Shown here in pieces: positions 1-5,498 of a DNA stretch of 6,892 nt. This DNA comes from Actinomycetota bacterium (GTDB lineage: Bacteria > Actinomycetota > Actinomycetes > JACCUZ01). Each line of letters starts with the position of its first letter. Within the stretch, counting starts at the first letter, position 1. The notes under the pieces were generated by a model that saw only the letters and a list, made by a program, of their open reading frames with translations, was not told the DNA's origin and did not search any database. Location of the stretch: positions 1-6,892 of the forward strand of contig JAVEDA010000286.1 of assembly GCA_030841195.1 (NCBI GenBank), read 5' to 3'. The translations under genes and the position numbers were made by a program.

Positions 1-81
1 CCACGCCTGCGAGTGGACAGCCCCCATGAAGGCGTAGCCGACCATGCCGACACCGAGGACCGGCGGTCCACTGTCAGTCAT
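1..81 (-). CDS. Gfo/Idh/MocA-family oxidoreductase, N-terminal fragment (27 codons)
   Basis: Only the first 27 residues are in the window; the gene runs off the left edge. The visible protein begins MTDSGPPVL and continues GVGMVGYAFMGAVHSQAW. This is the Rossmann-fold opening (G-x-G-x-x-G followed by A-F-M-G-x-x-H-S) typical of NAD(P)-dependent sugar or inositol dehydrogenases of the Gfo/Idh/MocA family. The ATG at 81 is preceded by AGGAG (complement of 91-95) with 9 bases between, which supports this start. It lies 40 bases after the stop of the sugar-binding protein gene with no terminator between, so it is probably the distal gene of the same operon. Inference: it would oxidise or reduce the imported sugar, or a derivative of it, in the cytoplasm, since no export signal precedes the Rossmann motif. 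The substrate and the C-terminal domain cannot be seen. Confidence 0.85.
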   Translation of the reverse strand, partial: MTDSGPPVLGVGMVGYAFMGAVHSQAW

Positions 82-121
82 CGGTACTCACTCCTGCCGT
101 TGGATCTCGCTGTGACTGGGG

Positions 122-1192
122 TCAGGACTCGAACGCGGTCGGCAGGTAGGCGTCCACGTTCTCCTTGGTGACGGTGGCACTGGACAGGGTGATCGAGTTG
201 GGGACGTCCACCTCGACCAGGTCGCTCATGCCCTTGCCCTGCGCGATCAGCCGGGCCAGCTTGATGGCCGAGGACGCCATGCTCGGCGGGTAAGTCACCG
301 TGGCCTTGATCACGGTGTTGTCCGCCTTGATCATGTCCATCACGTTCTTGGAGCCGGCACCGCCGACCATGATGAACTCGTCCCGGCCCGCCTCGTCGAT
401 CGCGGCCATCACGCCGACACCCTGGTCGTCGTCGTGGTTCCAGAGCGCGTCGATGTGCTTTGCGGCCTGCAGCAGGTTCGCGGTCACCGCCTGCCCGGAC
501 TCGACGGTGAACTCGGCCGAGACCTGGTTGCTCACCTTGTACCCGGCTGCCTTCAGCGAGTCCGCGAAACCTTGGCTGCGGTCCTGGGTCAGCGGCAGCG
601 ACGCGATGCCCTGGACCTCGGCGATGATCGGGTTGCTGATGTTCTTGGCCTTCATCTGCTCGGCCACGTAGCGGCCGGCAGCAGCGCCCATGCCGTAGTT
701 GTCGCCACCGATCCAGCTACGCGCTGCCTGCGGGCTGTCGAACACCCGGTCCAGGTTCACGACGGGGATGCCGGCCTCCATCGCCTTGATGCCGGTCTCG
801 GTCAGCGCCTTGCCGTCGAAGGGAAGCATGACGATGATGTCGACACCCTTGCTGATCAGGGTCTCGACCTGGCTGATCTGCTGGTTGACGTCGTTGGTGC
901 CCTCCACGGCGTCCAGCGTGACGTCCTCGTACTGCCCGGCCTGGTTCTTGGCGTTGCTCGTGATCGCGCCGATCCAGCCGTGGTCGGCCTGGGGTGCGGA
1001 GAACCCGATCGTGATCGCCTTCCCCTTGGCGTCGTTGTCCGTGCCGCCGGCCTTCACGTTGCCCGAGCTCGCGGCCGGCGTGGTGTCGTCACTGCTGTTG
1101 CTGGTGCAGGCGGTGAGGACCGCGCCCGCGCCGAGCGCGCCGGCGCCGACCAGGAAGCCGCGGCGGCCGAGGGCGGTGGGTGTCTGTGCCAT
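122..1192 (-). CDS. CUT2-type ABC sugar-binding lipoprotein (RbsB-like, Tat lipoprotein signal)
   Basis: This 356-residue protein is the extracytoplasmic solute receptor of the ABC importer. The N-terminus has a twin-arginine motif, R10-R11-G-F-L-V, then a hydrophobic stretch and a lipobox L26-T-A-C29. It should therefore be exported folded and anchored by lipid at Cys29, followed by a Ser/Thr/Asp-rich linker to about residue 58. The mature part is a type I periplasmic-binding fold (Peripla_BP_4, ribose/galactose-binding class). It opens with A-I-T-I-G-F-S at 59-65 and carries the conserved segments GVDIIVMLPFD (116-126), PVVNLDR (143-149), TQDRSQGF (202-209) and ALWNHDDDQGVG (249-260). Asp148, Arg149, Arg205 and Asp254-256 are likely ligand contacts by analogy with RbsB. 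The ATG at 1192 follows GGAGG (complement of 1202-1206) by 9 bases. The gene follows the permease gene after a 142-base spacer. The class binds monosaccharides or cyclitols; the specific ligand is unknown. Confidence 0.93.
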   Translation of the reverse strand: MAQTPTALGRRGFLVGAGALGAGAVLTACTSNSSDDTTPAASSGNVKAGGTDNDAKGKAITIGFSAPQADHGWIGAITSNAKNQAGQYEDVTLDAVEGTNDVNQQISQVETLISKGVDIIVMLPFDGKALTETGIKAMEAGIPVVNLDRVFDSPQAARSWIGGDNYGMGAAAGRYVAEQMKAKNISNPIIAEVQGIASLPLTQDRSQGFADSLKAAGYKVSNQVSAEFTVESGQAVTANLLQAAKHIDALWNHDDDQGVGVMAAIDEAGRDEFIMVGGAGSKNVMDMIKADNTVIKATVTYPPSMASSAIKLARLIAQGKGMSDLVEVDVPNSITLSSATVTKENVDAYLPTAFES

Positions 1193-1334
1193 GTCGAGAT
1201 TCCTCCGGTAGTGGGTGGCGCCGAGCGCCGTGAGGCAAGGCGGGTCCCGACCGGGAACCGCGTGGGGTGTCGGTGCTGCGCGGCGTCGCTGTCTCGGTCG
1301 CCGGAGCCGCGCGGGGCCGTCGACCGCCGTTGGG
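1193..1334 (-). other. Spacer between permease and binding-protein genes, with two small hairpins
   Basis: This is the only sizeable gap inside the leftward cluster. It contains a perfect 5-bp hairpin with a 3-base loop at 1217-1229 (GGCGC/GCGCC). It also has a bulged 6-bp hairpin with a 4-base loop at 1243-1259 (GG-TCCC paired with GGGA-CC, one extra A). Neither is followed by a U-run on either strand, so they do not look like intrinsic terminators. I found no convincing promoter here. Such hairpins could set the 3' end or stability of a processed transcript, letting the binding protein be made in excess over the membrane parts, as is common in ABC importers. That role is inference. Confidence 0.4.
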
Positions 1335-2411
1335 CTAGGTCTTGGCCTCCCGGGTGGTCCGGCTCTGCAGCAGCACGGCCGCGACGATGATGAGGCCCTT
1401 GGCGATCATCTGGACCTCGGTCGCGAGGTTGTTGAGGATGAAGATGTTCGTGATCGTCTGGAAGACCAGGACCCCGAGGATCGAGCCGATCAACGTGCCC
1501 TTGCCGCCACTGAGCAGGGTGCCGCCGATGATGACCGAGGCGATGGCGTCCAGCTCGTAGAGGTTGCCGTGCGTGCTCGAGCCGGTGGTCGTGCGCGCCA
1601 TCAGCATCACCGCGGCGATCCCGCAGCACAGGCCGGACAGCATGTAGAGGGAGGCCGTGTGACGACGTACGTCGATGCCGGCCAGCCTCGCTGCTTCGGG
1701 ATTCCCGCCGATCGCGAACGTCCGTCGGCCGAACGTGGTGCGGTTGAGGACGACCCAGCCGGCTGCCACCACCACGGCGAGGATGACCACCAGCATCGGC
1801 ACGCCGATCACGTCCTTGCGGGCGATGTCGATGACGGTCTGAACCCTCACGATCTGGGTCCGGTTGTCGGCCATCTTGGCCGCCAGGCCTCGGGCACTCA
1901 CCAGCATCGCCAGCGTCACGATGAACGGCACCAGTCGGCCGTAGGCGATCAGCACACCGTTGACGAGACCCGCACCCACGCCCACCAGCAGCGCGCAGGC
2001 GACCATCGCGGCGGCCCCGTAGTCCTGCGTGGCGACGGTGGTCGCCCAGACGGAGGCGAGGGCCACCAGGGCACCGACAGAGAGGTCGATGCCACCGCCG
2101 ATGATCACGAACGTCATGCCGACCACCACGACGCCGATCACCGACGAGCTCACCAGGATGTTGCGCAGGTTGTCGCTGGTCAGGAAGTTGTCACTGGTCA
2201 GGGTGCCGATGATGGCCAGCAGGATCAGCACGACGACCAGGCCGACGTTGCGCAGCATCGCCGACAGCACCTCGTTGCGACGCACGGACTGCAGTGGCCC
2301 GCTCTCGCCCGCGACCTCGGCGGCGCGCTCGACCCGGGCCTGCTCGTCGGTGGTGACCTCGGCCGCCAGCTCCTGCGAGGACGCCACCGGCTCGCTCATC
2401 TGGTCGCTCAC
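1335..2411 (-). CDS. CUT2-type sugar ABC transporter permease (RbsC-like)
   Basis: This 358-residue integral membrane protein forms the sugar channel of the importer. About 50 hydrophilic N-terminal residues, rich in Glu and Ala, precede some nine to ten hydrophobic segments, roughly at 56-70, 86-106, 112-126, 131-150, 160-175, 203-222, 254-272, 287-302, 306-325 and 337-349. Family hallmarks include I-G-G-G-I-D-L-S-V-G (104-113) and the cytoplasmic coupling motif A-I-G-G-N-P-E-A-A-R-L-A-G-I (233-246), which contacts the ATPase. The region around LSGGKGTLIGSILGVL (300-315) is also typical. I chose the GTG at 2411 because it overlaps the ATPase stop in a GTGA junction and is preceded by GGAAGGAAG six bases upstream; an ATG four codons in (2399) is the alternative. 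One permease gene would supply both halves of the channel as a homodimer, as is usual in this class. Confidence 0.94.
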   Translation of the reverse strand: MSDQMSEPVASSQELAAEVTTDEQARVERAAEVAGESGPLQSVRRNEVLSAMLRNVGLVVVLILLAIIGTLTSDNFLTSDNLRNILVSSSVIGVVVVGMTFVIIGGGIDLSVGALVALASVWATTVATQDYGAAAMVACALLVGVGAGLVNGVLIAYGRLVPFIVTLAMLVSARGLAAKMADNRTQIVRVQTVIDIARKDVIGVPMLVVILAVVVAAGWVVLNRTTFGRRTFAIGGNPEAARLAGIDVRRHTASLYMLSGLCCGIAAVMLMARTTTGSSTHGNLYELDAIASVIIGGTLLSGGKGTLIGSILGVLVFQTITNIFILNNLATEVQMIAKGLIIVAAVLLQSRTTREAKT

Positions 2412-3928
2412 GCCGCACTTCCTTCCATGATCATGTCAAGGACGCGGTGCTCATCGAGGTCGTCGGCCGGGGCTTCGTGGATGACCGCCCCCTCGCGCAT
2501 CACGAGGACCCGGTCGGCCAGCCCGAGCACCTCGGGCACCTCGCTGGAGACGAGCAGCACGCCCACCCCCGAGTCGGCCAGCCGGCGGATCAGGCCGTAG
2601 ATCTCCGACCTGGCCCCGACGTCGACGCCCCGGGTGGGCTCGTCCAGCAGGAGGAGACGGCAGCCGCCGAGCAGCCACCGGCCGAGGACGACCTTCTGCT
2701 GGTTCCCGCCGGACAGCGTGCGCGCCAGCCGGGTCGGGTCCGGCGGGCGGACCTCGAGCGACTCTGTCACCGCTCTCGCCTCGGTGAGCTCCCGCGACCG
2801 GTTCACCCAGCCGAACCGGGAGAACCTCGGCAGCGAGGCGAGCGAGATGTTGCGCACGAGCGGCTCGCCCAGCAGCAGCGCCTGGCTCTTGCGCTCCTCG
2901 GGAGCAAGGCCGAGGCCGGCGCGCACCGCCGCCGAGACGTTGCCTGCGGGCAGGTTCTTCCCGTCGAGGGTCACCGTGCCCGACGTACGACGTCGGGCTC
3001 CGTAGACGGTCTCGAGCACCTCCGAGCGGCCGGCGCCTACCAGGCCCGCCAGGCCGACGATCTCGCCCGCTCGCACCCGGAAGCTCACGTCGTGGAACGA
3101 TCCGGCGAGCGCGAGGTTCTCGACCCGGAGCAGCTCGTCGCCCACGATCCCGGTCTCGGGCCGGGGCGGGAACGCGTACTCGATGGTGCGGCCGGTCATC
3201 AGCGACACCACGTCCCGGGTGGGGGTGGTGCGGGCCGGCAGCCCGGTGGCGACGGTCCGGCCGTCCTTGAGCACCGTCACCCGGTCACCGACCGTGCGGA
3301 TCTCCTCGAGCCGGTGCGAGATGTAGACAACTGCGACGCCGGCCGCCGTGAGGTCCCGGATCACCCGGAAGAGGTTGTCGACCTCGTCGTGCGCGAGCAC
3401 GGCGGACGGCTCGTCCATCACGATCAGCCGGGCGTTGTGGCTGAGCGCCCGCGCCATGCTCACGATCTGCTTGCCCGCAGCGGAGAGCCGGCCCACCTCG
3501 CGGGTGGCCGGGATCTCGGCGTGCCCGAGCCGGCCGAGGAGGCGACGGGCTTCGGCGTTCTGGTGGCCGCGACGGGTGAAGCCAGCAGCGCTGTGTTCGT
3601 GCCCGAGGAAGATGTTCTCCGCCACGCTGAGCCCGTCGACCAGGTCGAGCTCCTGGTAGATCGTGGCGATGCCCAGACGCATGGCCGTCATCGGGGTGGA
3701 CAGCCGCACCGGCTCGCCCTGCCAGGTGATGGTGCCCTCGTCGGGCTGGTGGGCGCCGGCGAGCACCTTGATCAGGGTGGACTTGCCCGCGCCGTTCTGG
3801 CCGAGCAGGCAGTGCACTTCGCCTGGCACGACCTCGAGGTCGACGCCGTCCAGTGCTCGGACGCCGGGGAACTCCTTCACGATGCCGACCATCGACAGGA
3901 TCGGCCGGGCGGTCTCGACGTCAGTCAT
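2408..3928 (-). CDS. CUT2-type sugar ABC transporter ATPase, two fused nucleotide-binding domains (RbsA/MglA-like)
   Basis: This 506-residue cytoplasmic protein powers sugar import. Domain 1 has Walker A G43-Q-N-G-A-G-K-S-T51, a Q-loop at Gln92 (YQELDL), a degenerate signature L148-S-A-A-G-K-Q154, Walker B LIVMDEP with Asp172 and Glu173, and a switch His205 (YISHR). Domain 2 starts near residue 265. It has the altered Walker A typical of this family, G295-L-V-G-A-G-R-S-E303 with Arg in place of the usual Lys. It then has a full signature L405-S-G-G-N-Q-Q-K412, Walker B LLLLDEPTRG with Asp429 and Glu430, and SSEVPE (461-466) with no switch His. This asymmetry is normal for RbsA/MglA-type proteins. 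The ATG at 3928 overlaps the regulator's stop by 8 bases (ATGACTGA) and has no good Shine-Dalgarno sequence, so its translation is probably coupled to the regulator. The 3' end overlaps the permease start by 4 bases. Confidence 0.95.
   Translation of the reverse strand: MTDVETARPILSMVGIVKEFPGVRALDGVDLEVVPGEVHCLLGQNGAGKSTLIKVLAGAHQPDEGTITWQGEPVRLSTPMTAMRLGIATIYQELDLVDGLSVAENIFLGHEHSAAGFTRRGHQNAEARRLLGRLGHAEIPATREVGRLSAAGKQIVSMARALSHNARLIVMDEPSAVLAHDEVDNLFRVIRDLTAAGVAVVYISHRLEEIRTVGDRVTVLKDGRTVATGLPARTTPTRDVVSLMTGRTIEYAFPPRPETGIVGDELLRVENLALAGSFHDVSFRVRAGEIVGLAGLVGAGRSEVLETVYGARRRTSGTVTLDGKNLPAGNVSAAVRAGLGLAPEERKSQALLLGEPLVRNISLASLPRFSRFGWVNRSRELTEARAVTESLEVRPPDPTRLARTLSGGNQQKVVLGRWLLGGCRLLLLDEPTRGVDVGARSEIYGLIRRLADSGVGVLLVSSEVPEVLGLADRVLVMREGAVIHEAPADDLDEHRVLDMIMEGSAA
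2418..2426 (-). promoter_or_regulatory. Ribosome binding site deciding the permease GTG start
   Basis: The complementary strand reads GGAAGGAAG, ending six bases before the GTG at 2411. It lies inside the last codons of the ATPase gene. Together with the GTGA stop-start overlap it favours 2411 over the internal ATG at 2399. Confidence 0.65.
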
Positions 3929-5114
3929 GGGAGAGCACCGAGTCCGAGGCCATCCTGGCTGCGCCGATGACGCCGGCCTGCGCCCCCAGCTCGGAGAGCA
4001 CGATGGGCAGGTTGCCTGTGGCGAGCGGCAGCGACCGCCGGTAGACGACGCTACGCAGCTCGGCCAGCAACGGGTGCCCCAGCCCGGCGGCCACGCCGCC
4101 ACCGAGGACGACCATGCCCGGGTTGAAGAAGCTGACCAGCCCGGCGAGCAGCAGTCCGAGACGACGGCCACCGTCGCGGACCAGCTCGACCGATGCCTGG
4201 TCGCCGTTCGCGGCGGCGACCGCCACGTCCGCACTCGTGAGGGATCCCGCGGCGGCGAGCCGGTCGGCCAACCAGTCGGACCGCCCGGCGCGTGCGGCCT
4301 CGGTCGCGTCCCGGGCCAAGGCCGCGCCACTGAAGTGCGCCTCGAGGCAGCCCACGTTGCCGCAGCTGCACACCGGGCCCTCGTCGTCGATCCGGATGTG
4401 ACCGATGTCCCCCGCACTGCCGCTGGCACCCCGGTAGACCTGGCCGTCGACAACGATCCCGCAGCCGACGCCGGTGCCGACCTTGACGAAAAGCAGGTCG
4501 TCGACCGAGCGGGCGAGGCCGGCGTGCATCTCTCCGAGCGCCATGATGTTGACGTCGTTGTCGACGACGACCGGGCAGTCCAGGTGCTGCGACAGCACCG
4601 ACCGCACCGGGAACTGGTTCCACCCCGGCATGATCGGCGGCGCGACCGGCACGCCGTCCCGGAACGAGACCGGGCCGGGGACGCCGACCCCCGCTCCGTG
4701 CACGTCGACGGCGTTGCCGCCCGAGCGGATCTTGCCGACCAGCTCGAGCACCACGGCGAGGACCGCATCCGGACCGTGCCGTACGTCGATCGGCTCGGAC
4801 AGCTGCTCGAGCACGACCATCCGGGCGTCGGTGACGGCGACGTCGACCGACGTCGCGCCGATGTCGATGCCGAGGAAGCGCAGTCCCGAGGCCAGCCCGA
4901 CGATGCCCGACCGGCGGCCACCTCGCGACGCGGCCAGCCCGCGCGAGTCGACCAGGCCGATCTCGGTCAGGCGGTCCAGCTCGACAGCGAGCTTCGAGCG
5001 GGACAGGTGGACCGCCTCGCCGAGCTCGGCCCGGCTGACCGGCCCCTCGTCCCGGAGGAGGCGCAGCAGTTCGGTCTGGTGCGCGTTCTCCGGGCGAACC
5101 GTCACTTGCCTCAC
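3921..5114 (-). CDS. ROK-family transcriptional regulator (NagC/XylR type)
   Basis: This 397-residue protein has an N-terminal winged helix-turn-helix at about 10-57 (PVSRAELGEAVHLSRSKLAVEL is the helix pair) with a Gly/Arg-rich wing (SRGGRR, 63-68). A ROK sugar-kinase-like domain follows. Visible kinase-fold motifs are D84-I-G-A-T-S (phosphate loop), D185-N-D-V-N189 with the Asp equivalent to the catalytic residue at 187, and GDIGH (235-239). The ROK zinc site is built from His239 with Cys249, Cys251 and Cys256 in C-S-C-G-N-V-G-C-L-E. Most ROK regulators bind a sugar or sugar phosphate and release DNA; repression of this operon and possibly of the divergent gene is inferred. The start is GTG at 5114, with GGAGG 8 bases upstream. 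It is the first gene of the cluster, so it is likely autoregulated and co-transcribed with the transporter. Confidence 0.93.
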   Translation of the reverse strand: MRQVTVRPENAHQTELLRLLRDEGPVSRAELGEAVHLSRSKLAVELDRLTEIGLVDSRGLAASRGGRRSGIVGLASGLRFLGIDIGATSVDVAVTDARMVVLEQLSEPIDVRHGPDAVLAVVLELVGKIRSGGNAVDVHGAGVGVPGPVSFRDGVPVAPPIMPGWNQFPVRSVLSQHLDCPVVVDNDVNIMALGEMHAGLARSVDDLLFVKVGTGVGCGIVVDGQVYRGASGSAGDIGHIRIDDEGPVCSCGNVGCLEAHFSGAALARDATEAARAGRSDWLADRLAAAGSLTSADVAVAAANGDQASVELVRDGGRRLGLLLAGLVSFFNPGMVVLGGGVAAGLGHPLLAELRSVVYRRSLPLATGNLPIVLSELGAQAGVIGAARMASDSVLSHD

Positions 5115-5122
5115 GCGACCTG

Positions 5123-5127
5123 CCTCC
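5123..5127 (-). promoter_or_regulatory. Shine-Dalgarno deciding the ROK regulator GTG start
   Basis: GGAGG on the complementary strand lies 8 bases before the GTG at 5114. A second in-frame GTG three codons later (5105) would have a 17-base spacing, so 5114 is preferred. Confidence 0.75.
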
Positions 5128-5139
5128 GCATTGACGACC

Positions 5140-5155
5140 TGTGACCTGTGCCACA
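5140..5155. promoter_or_regulatory. CRP/GlxR-like box near the ROK regulator start
   Basis: The sequence is TGTGA-CCTGTG-CCACA, which matches nine of ten positions of the CRP-family consensus TGTGA-N6-TCACA. It also contains an exact odd palindrome, CCTGTG-C-CACAGG (5145-5157), and an upstream repeat of the half-site (ACCTGTG at 5137-5143 and 5144-5150). It ends 25 bases from the regulator's GTG. If transcription starts farther upstream, a bound protein here would block rather than activate. The central TA often seen in GlxR sites is absent. The exact palindrome could alternatively be an operator for another protein. Confidence 0.5.
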
Positions 5156-5199
5156 GGCGTTGGGCAGGACCGTAGCCGTCGTCCGGCTGGGTGAGGAAG

Positions 5200-5237
5200 A
5201 GGTTTCGTCGAAAACTTCAGAACTTTTTCTGAAACCT
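5200..5237. repeat. Interlocking inverted repeats in an AT-rich island; candidate ROK operator
   Basis: Two perfect 7-base inverted repeats share the same right side. The outer pair is AGGTTTC (5200-5206) with GAAACCT (5231-5237). The inner pair is TTCAGAA (5216-5222) with TTCTGAA (5227-5233), separated by CTTT. A third, smaller one is TTTCG-T-CGAAA (5203-5213). The island covers the spacer and -10 area of the candidate leftward promoter. ROK repressors typically bind AT-rich palindromes over their own promoters, so this is the best operator candidate here. The assignment is inference from position and symmetry. Confidence 0.5.
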
Positions 5238-5242
5238 GACAA
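5214..5242 (-). promoter_or_regulatory. Candidate promoter for the ROK-transporter operon
   Basis: On the complementary strand, TTGTCA (5242-5237; five of six matches to the -35 consensus) is followed after 17 bases by TGAAGT (5219-5214; three of six matches to the -10 consensus). Transcription would begin near 5207 and leave a leader of about 90 bases. The -10 is poor, so this is tentative, but it coincides with the inverted repeats and is the best leftward candidate I found. Confidence 0.3.
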
Positions 5243-5301
5243 AGCACTAGGGCGCTGTCTAGCGGGACGAGCGGCGTCACCATGCCCACAATCGCCCACT
5301 T

Positions 5302-5330
5302 TTGACCCACCAGGGGTCCGCGGCCATGAT
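5302..5330 (+). promoter_or_regulatory. Candidate promoter for the exported TIM-barrel enzyme gene
   Basis: TTGACC (5302-5307, five of six -35 matches) and CATGAT (5325-5330, four of six -10 matches) are separated by 17 bases. Transcription would begin near 5337 and give a leader of about 160 bases that includes the palindrome at 5402, the CRP-like box and the hairpin. High-GC promoters vary a lot, so the evidence is only the hexamers and spacing. Confidence 0.35.
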
Positions 5331-5401
5331 CGCGACCGGCGACTTTGTCCACGAGTTGGCAAAAGACTGAGATTTCTCGGCGTAAGCCCTTCCCAGCCGC
5401 C

Positions 5402-5409
5402 GACATGTC
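5402..5409. repeat. 8-base palindrome GACATGTC
   Basis: A perfect palindrome, GACATGTC, lies just before a second short palindrome GTTAAC (5412-5417). Both are upstream of the exported-enzyme gene. They could be operator half-sites, but nothing identifies a protein and short palindromes arise by chance. Confidence 0.2.
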
Positions 5410-5433
5410 CGGTTAACGTCCCGCACGTTCGAC

Positions 5434-5449
5434 TGTGATGCGGGTCACG
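5434..5449. promoter_or_regulatory. CRP/GlxR-like box upstream of the exported-enzyme gene
   Basis: The sequence is TGTGA-TGCGGG-TCACG, nine of ten matches to TGTGA-N6-TCACA. It ends 49 bases before the ATG at 5499 and overlaps the left arm of the leader hairpin. It mirrors the similar box near the regulator start at the other side of the divergent region, which makes global carbon control by a CRP/GlxR-type protein plausible for both directions. The central bases lack the TA preferred by GlxR. Confidence 0.5.
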
Positions 5450-5471
5450 GTCGCTGTCCCGTCGACCCGCA
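5439..5471 (+). repeat. Strong leader hairpin before the exported-enzyme gene
   Basis: TGCGGGTC-ACGG (5439-5450) pairs fully with CCGT-GACCCGCA (5459-5471) apart from one bulged C at 5463. This gives a 12-bp stem and an 8-base loop. No U-run follows, so it does not look like an intrinsic terminator. A competing 6-bp pairing, TGTCCC (5455-5460) with GGGACA (5477-5482), would use loop and right-arm bases and brings structure close to the ribosome site at 5486-5493. It may be a leader RNA structure affecting stability or translation, or a DNA inverted repeat for a regulator. Confidence 0.5.
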
Positions 5472-5498
5472 CCGCGGGGACAACAGAGAGAAGTCACG

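Larger units (their letters stand above)
5115..5498. other. Divergent control region between the ROK operon and the exported-enzyme gene
   Basis: This 384-base gap separates two genes transcribed away from each other, so it must hold the start signals for both. No plausible gene lies in it; open frames crossing it are extensions of other-frame shadows. From left to right it holds the regulator's Shine-Dalgarno, a CRP-like box, an AT-rich island with inverted repeats and a candidate leftward promoter, a small CTAG-N8-CTAG element (5247-5262), a candidate rightward promoter, an 8-base palindrome, a second CRP-like box, a leader hairpin, and the purine-rich GAGAGAAG (5486-5493) before the ATG at 5499. 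The A/T content around 5200-5245 is clearly higher than in the flanking genes. Confidence 0.8.

Noticed and set aside
1217..1259. Intrinsic terminator between the permease and binding-protein genes
   Set aside because: The two hairpins are short and no U-run follows on the transcribed strand; the downstream genes look like part of the same functional unit.
1215..2600. Rightward open frame opposite the permease
   Set aside because: The product is full of His, Asp and Gln runs, typical of antisense reading of a membrane protein gene in high-GC DNA; the permease on the other strand is unambiguous.
2408..4921. One long leftward open frame that extends far upstream of the ATPase, suggesting an 837-residue fusion
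   Set aside because: Everything upstream of 3928 in this frame is Arg/Ser/Thr-rich, low-complexity protein overlapping the ROK gene in another frame. The ATPase family starts at the ATG at 3928, and the 8-base overlap with the ROK stop is a normal operon junction.
5247..5264. CTAG-N8-CTAG element and a 4-bp hairpin CGCT-GTCT-AGCG
   Set aside because: CTAG is often rare in high-GC genomes, so a pair is mildly notable, but the stem is too short and the symmetry too limited to call an operator or terminator.
5315..5337. Bulged 7-bp hairpin (GGTC-C-GCG with CGC-GACC)
   Set aside because: It overlaps the candidate rightward promoter and would lie mostly upstream of the transcript; no U-run follows, and such stems are common in GC-rich DNA.
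4051..5406. Leftward open frame covering the ROK gene and part of the divergent region
   Set aside because: Its translation is Arg/Gly/Pro-rich and lacks any recognisable domain, while the overlapping frame encodes a complete ROK protein with all its motifs.
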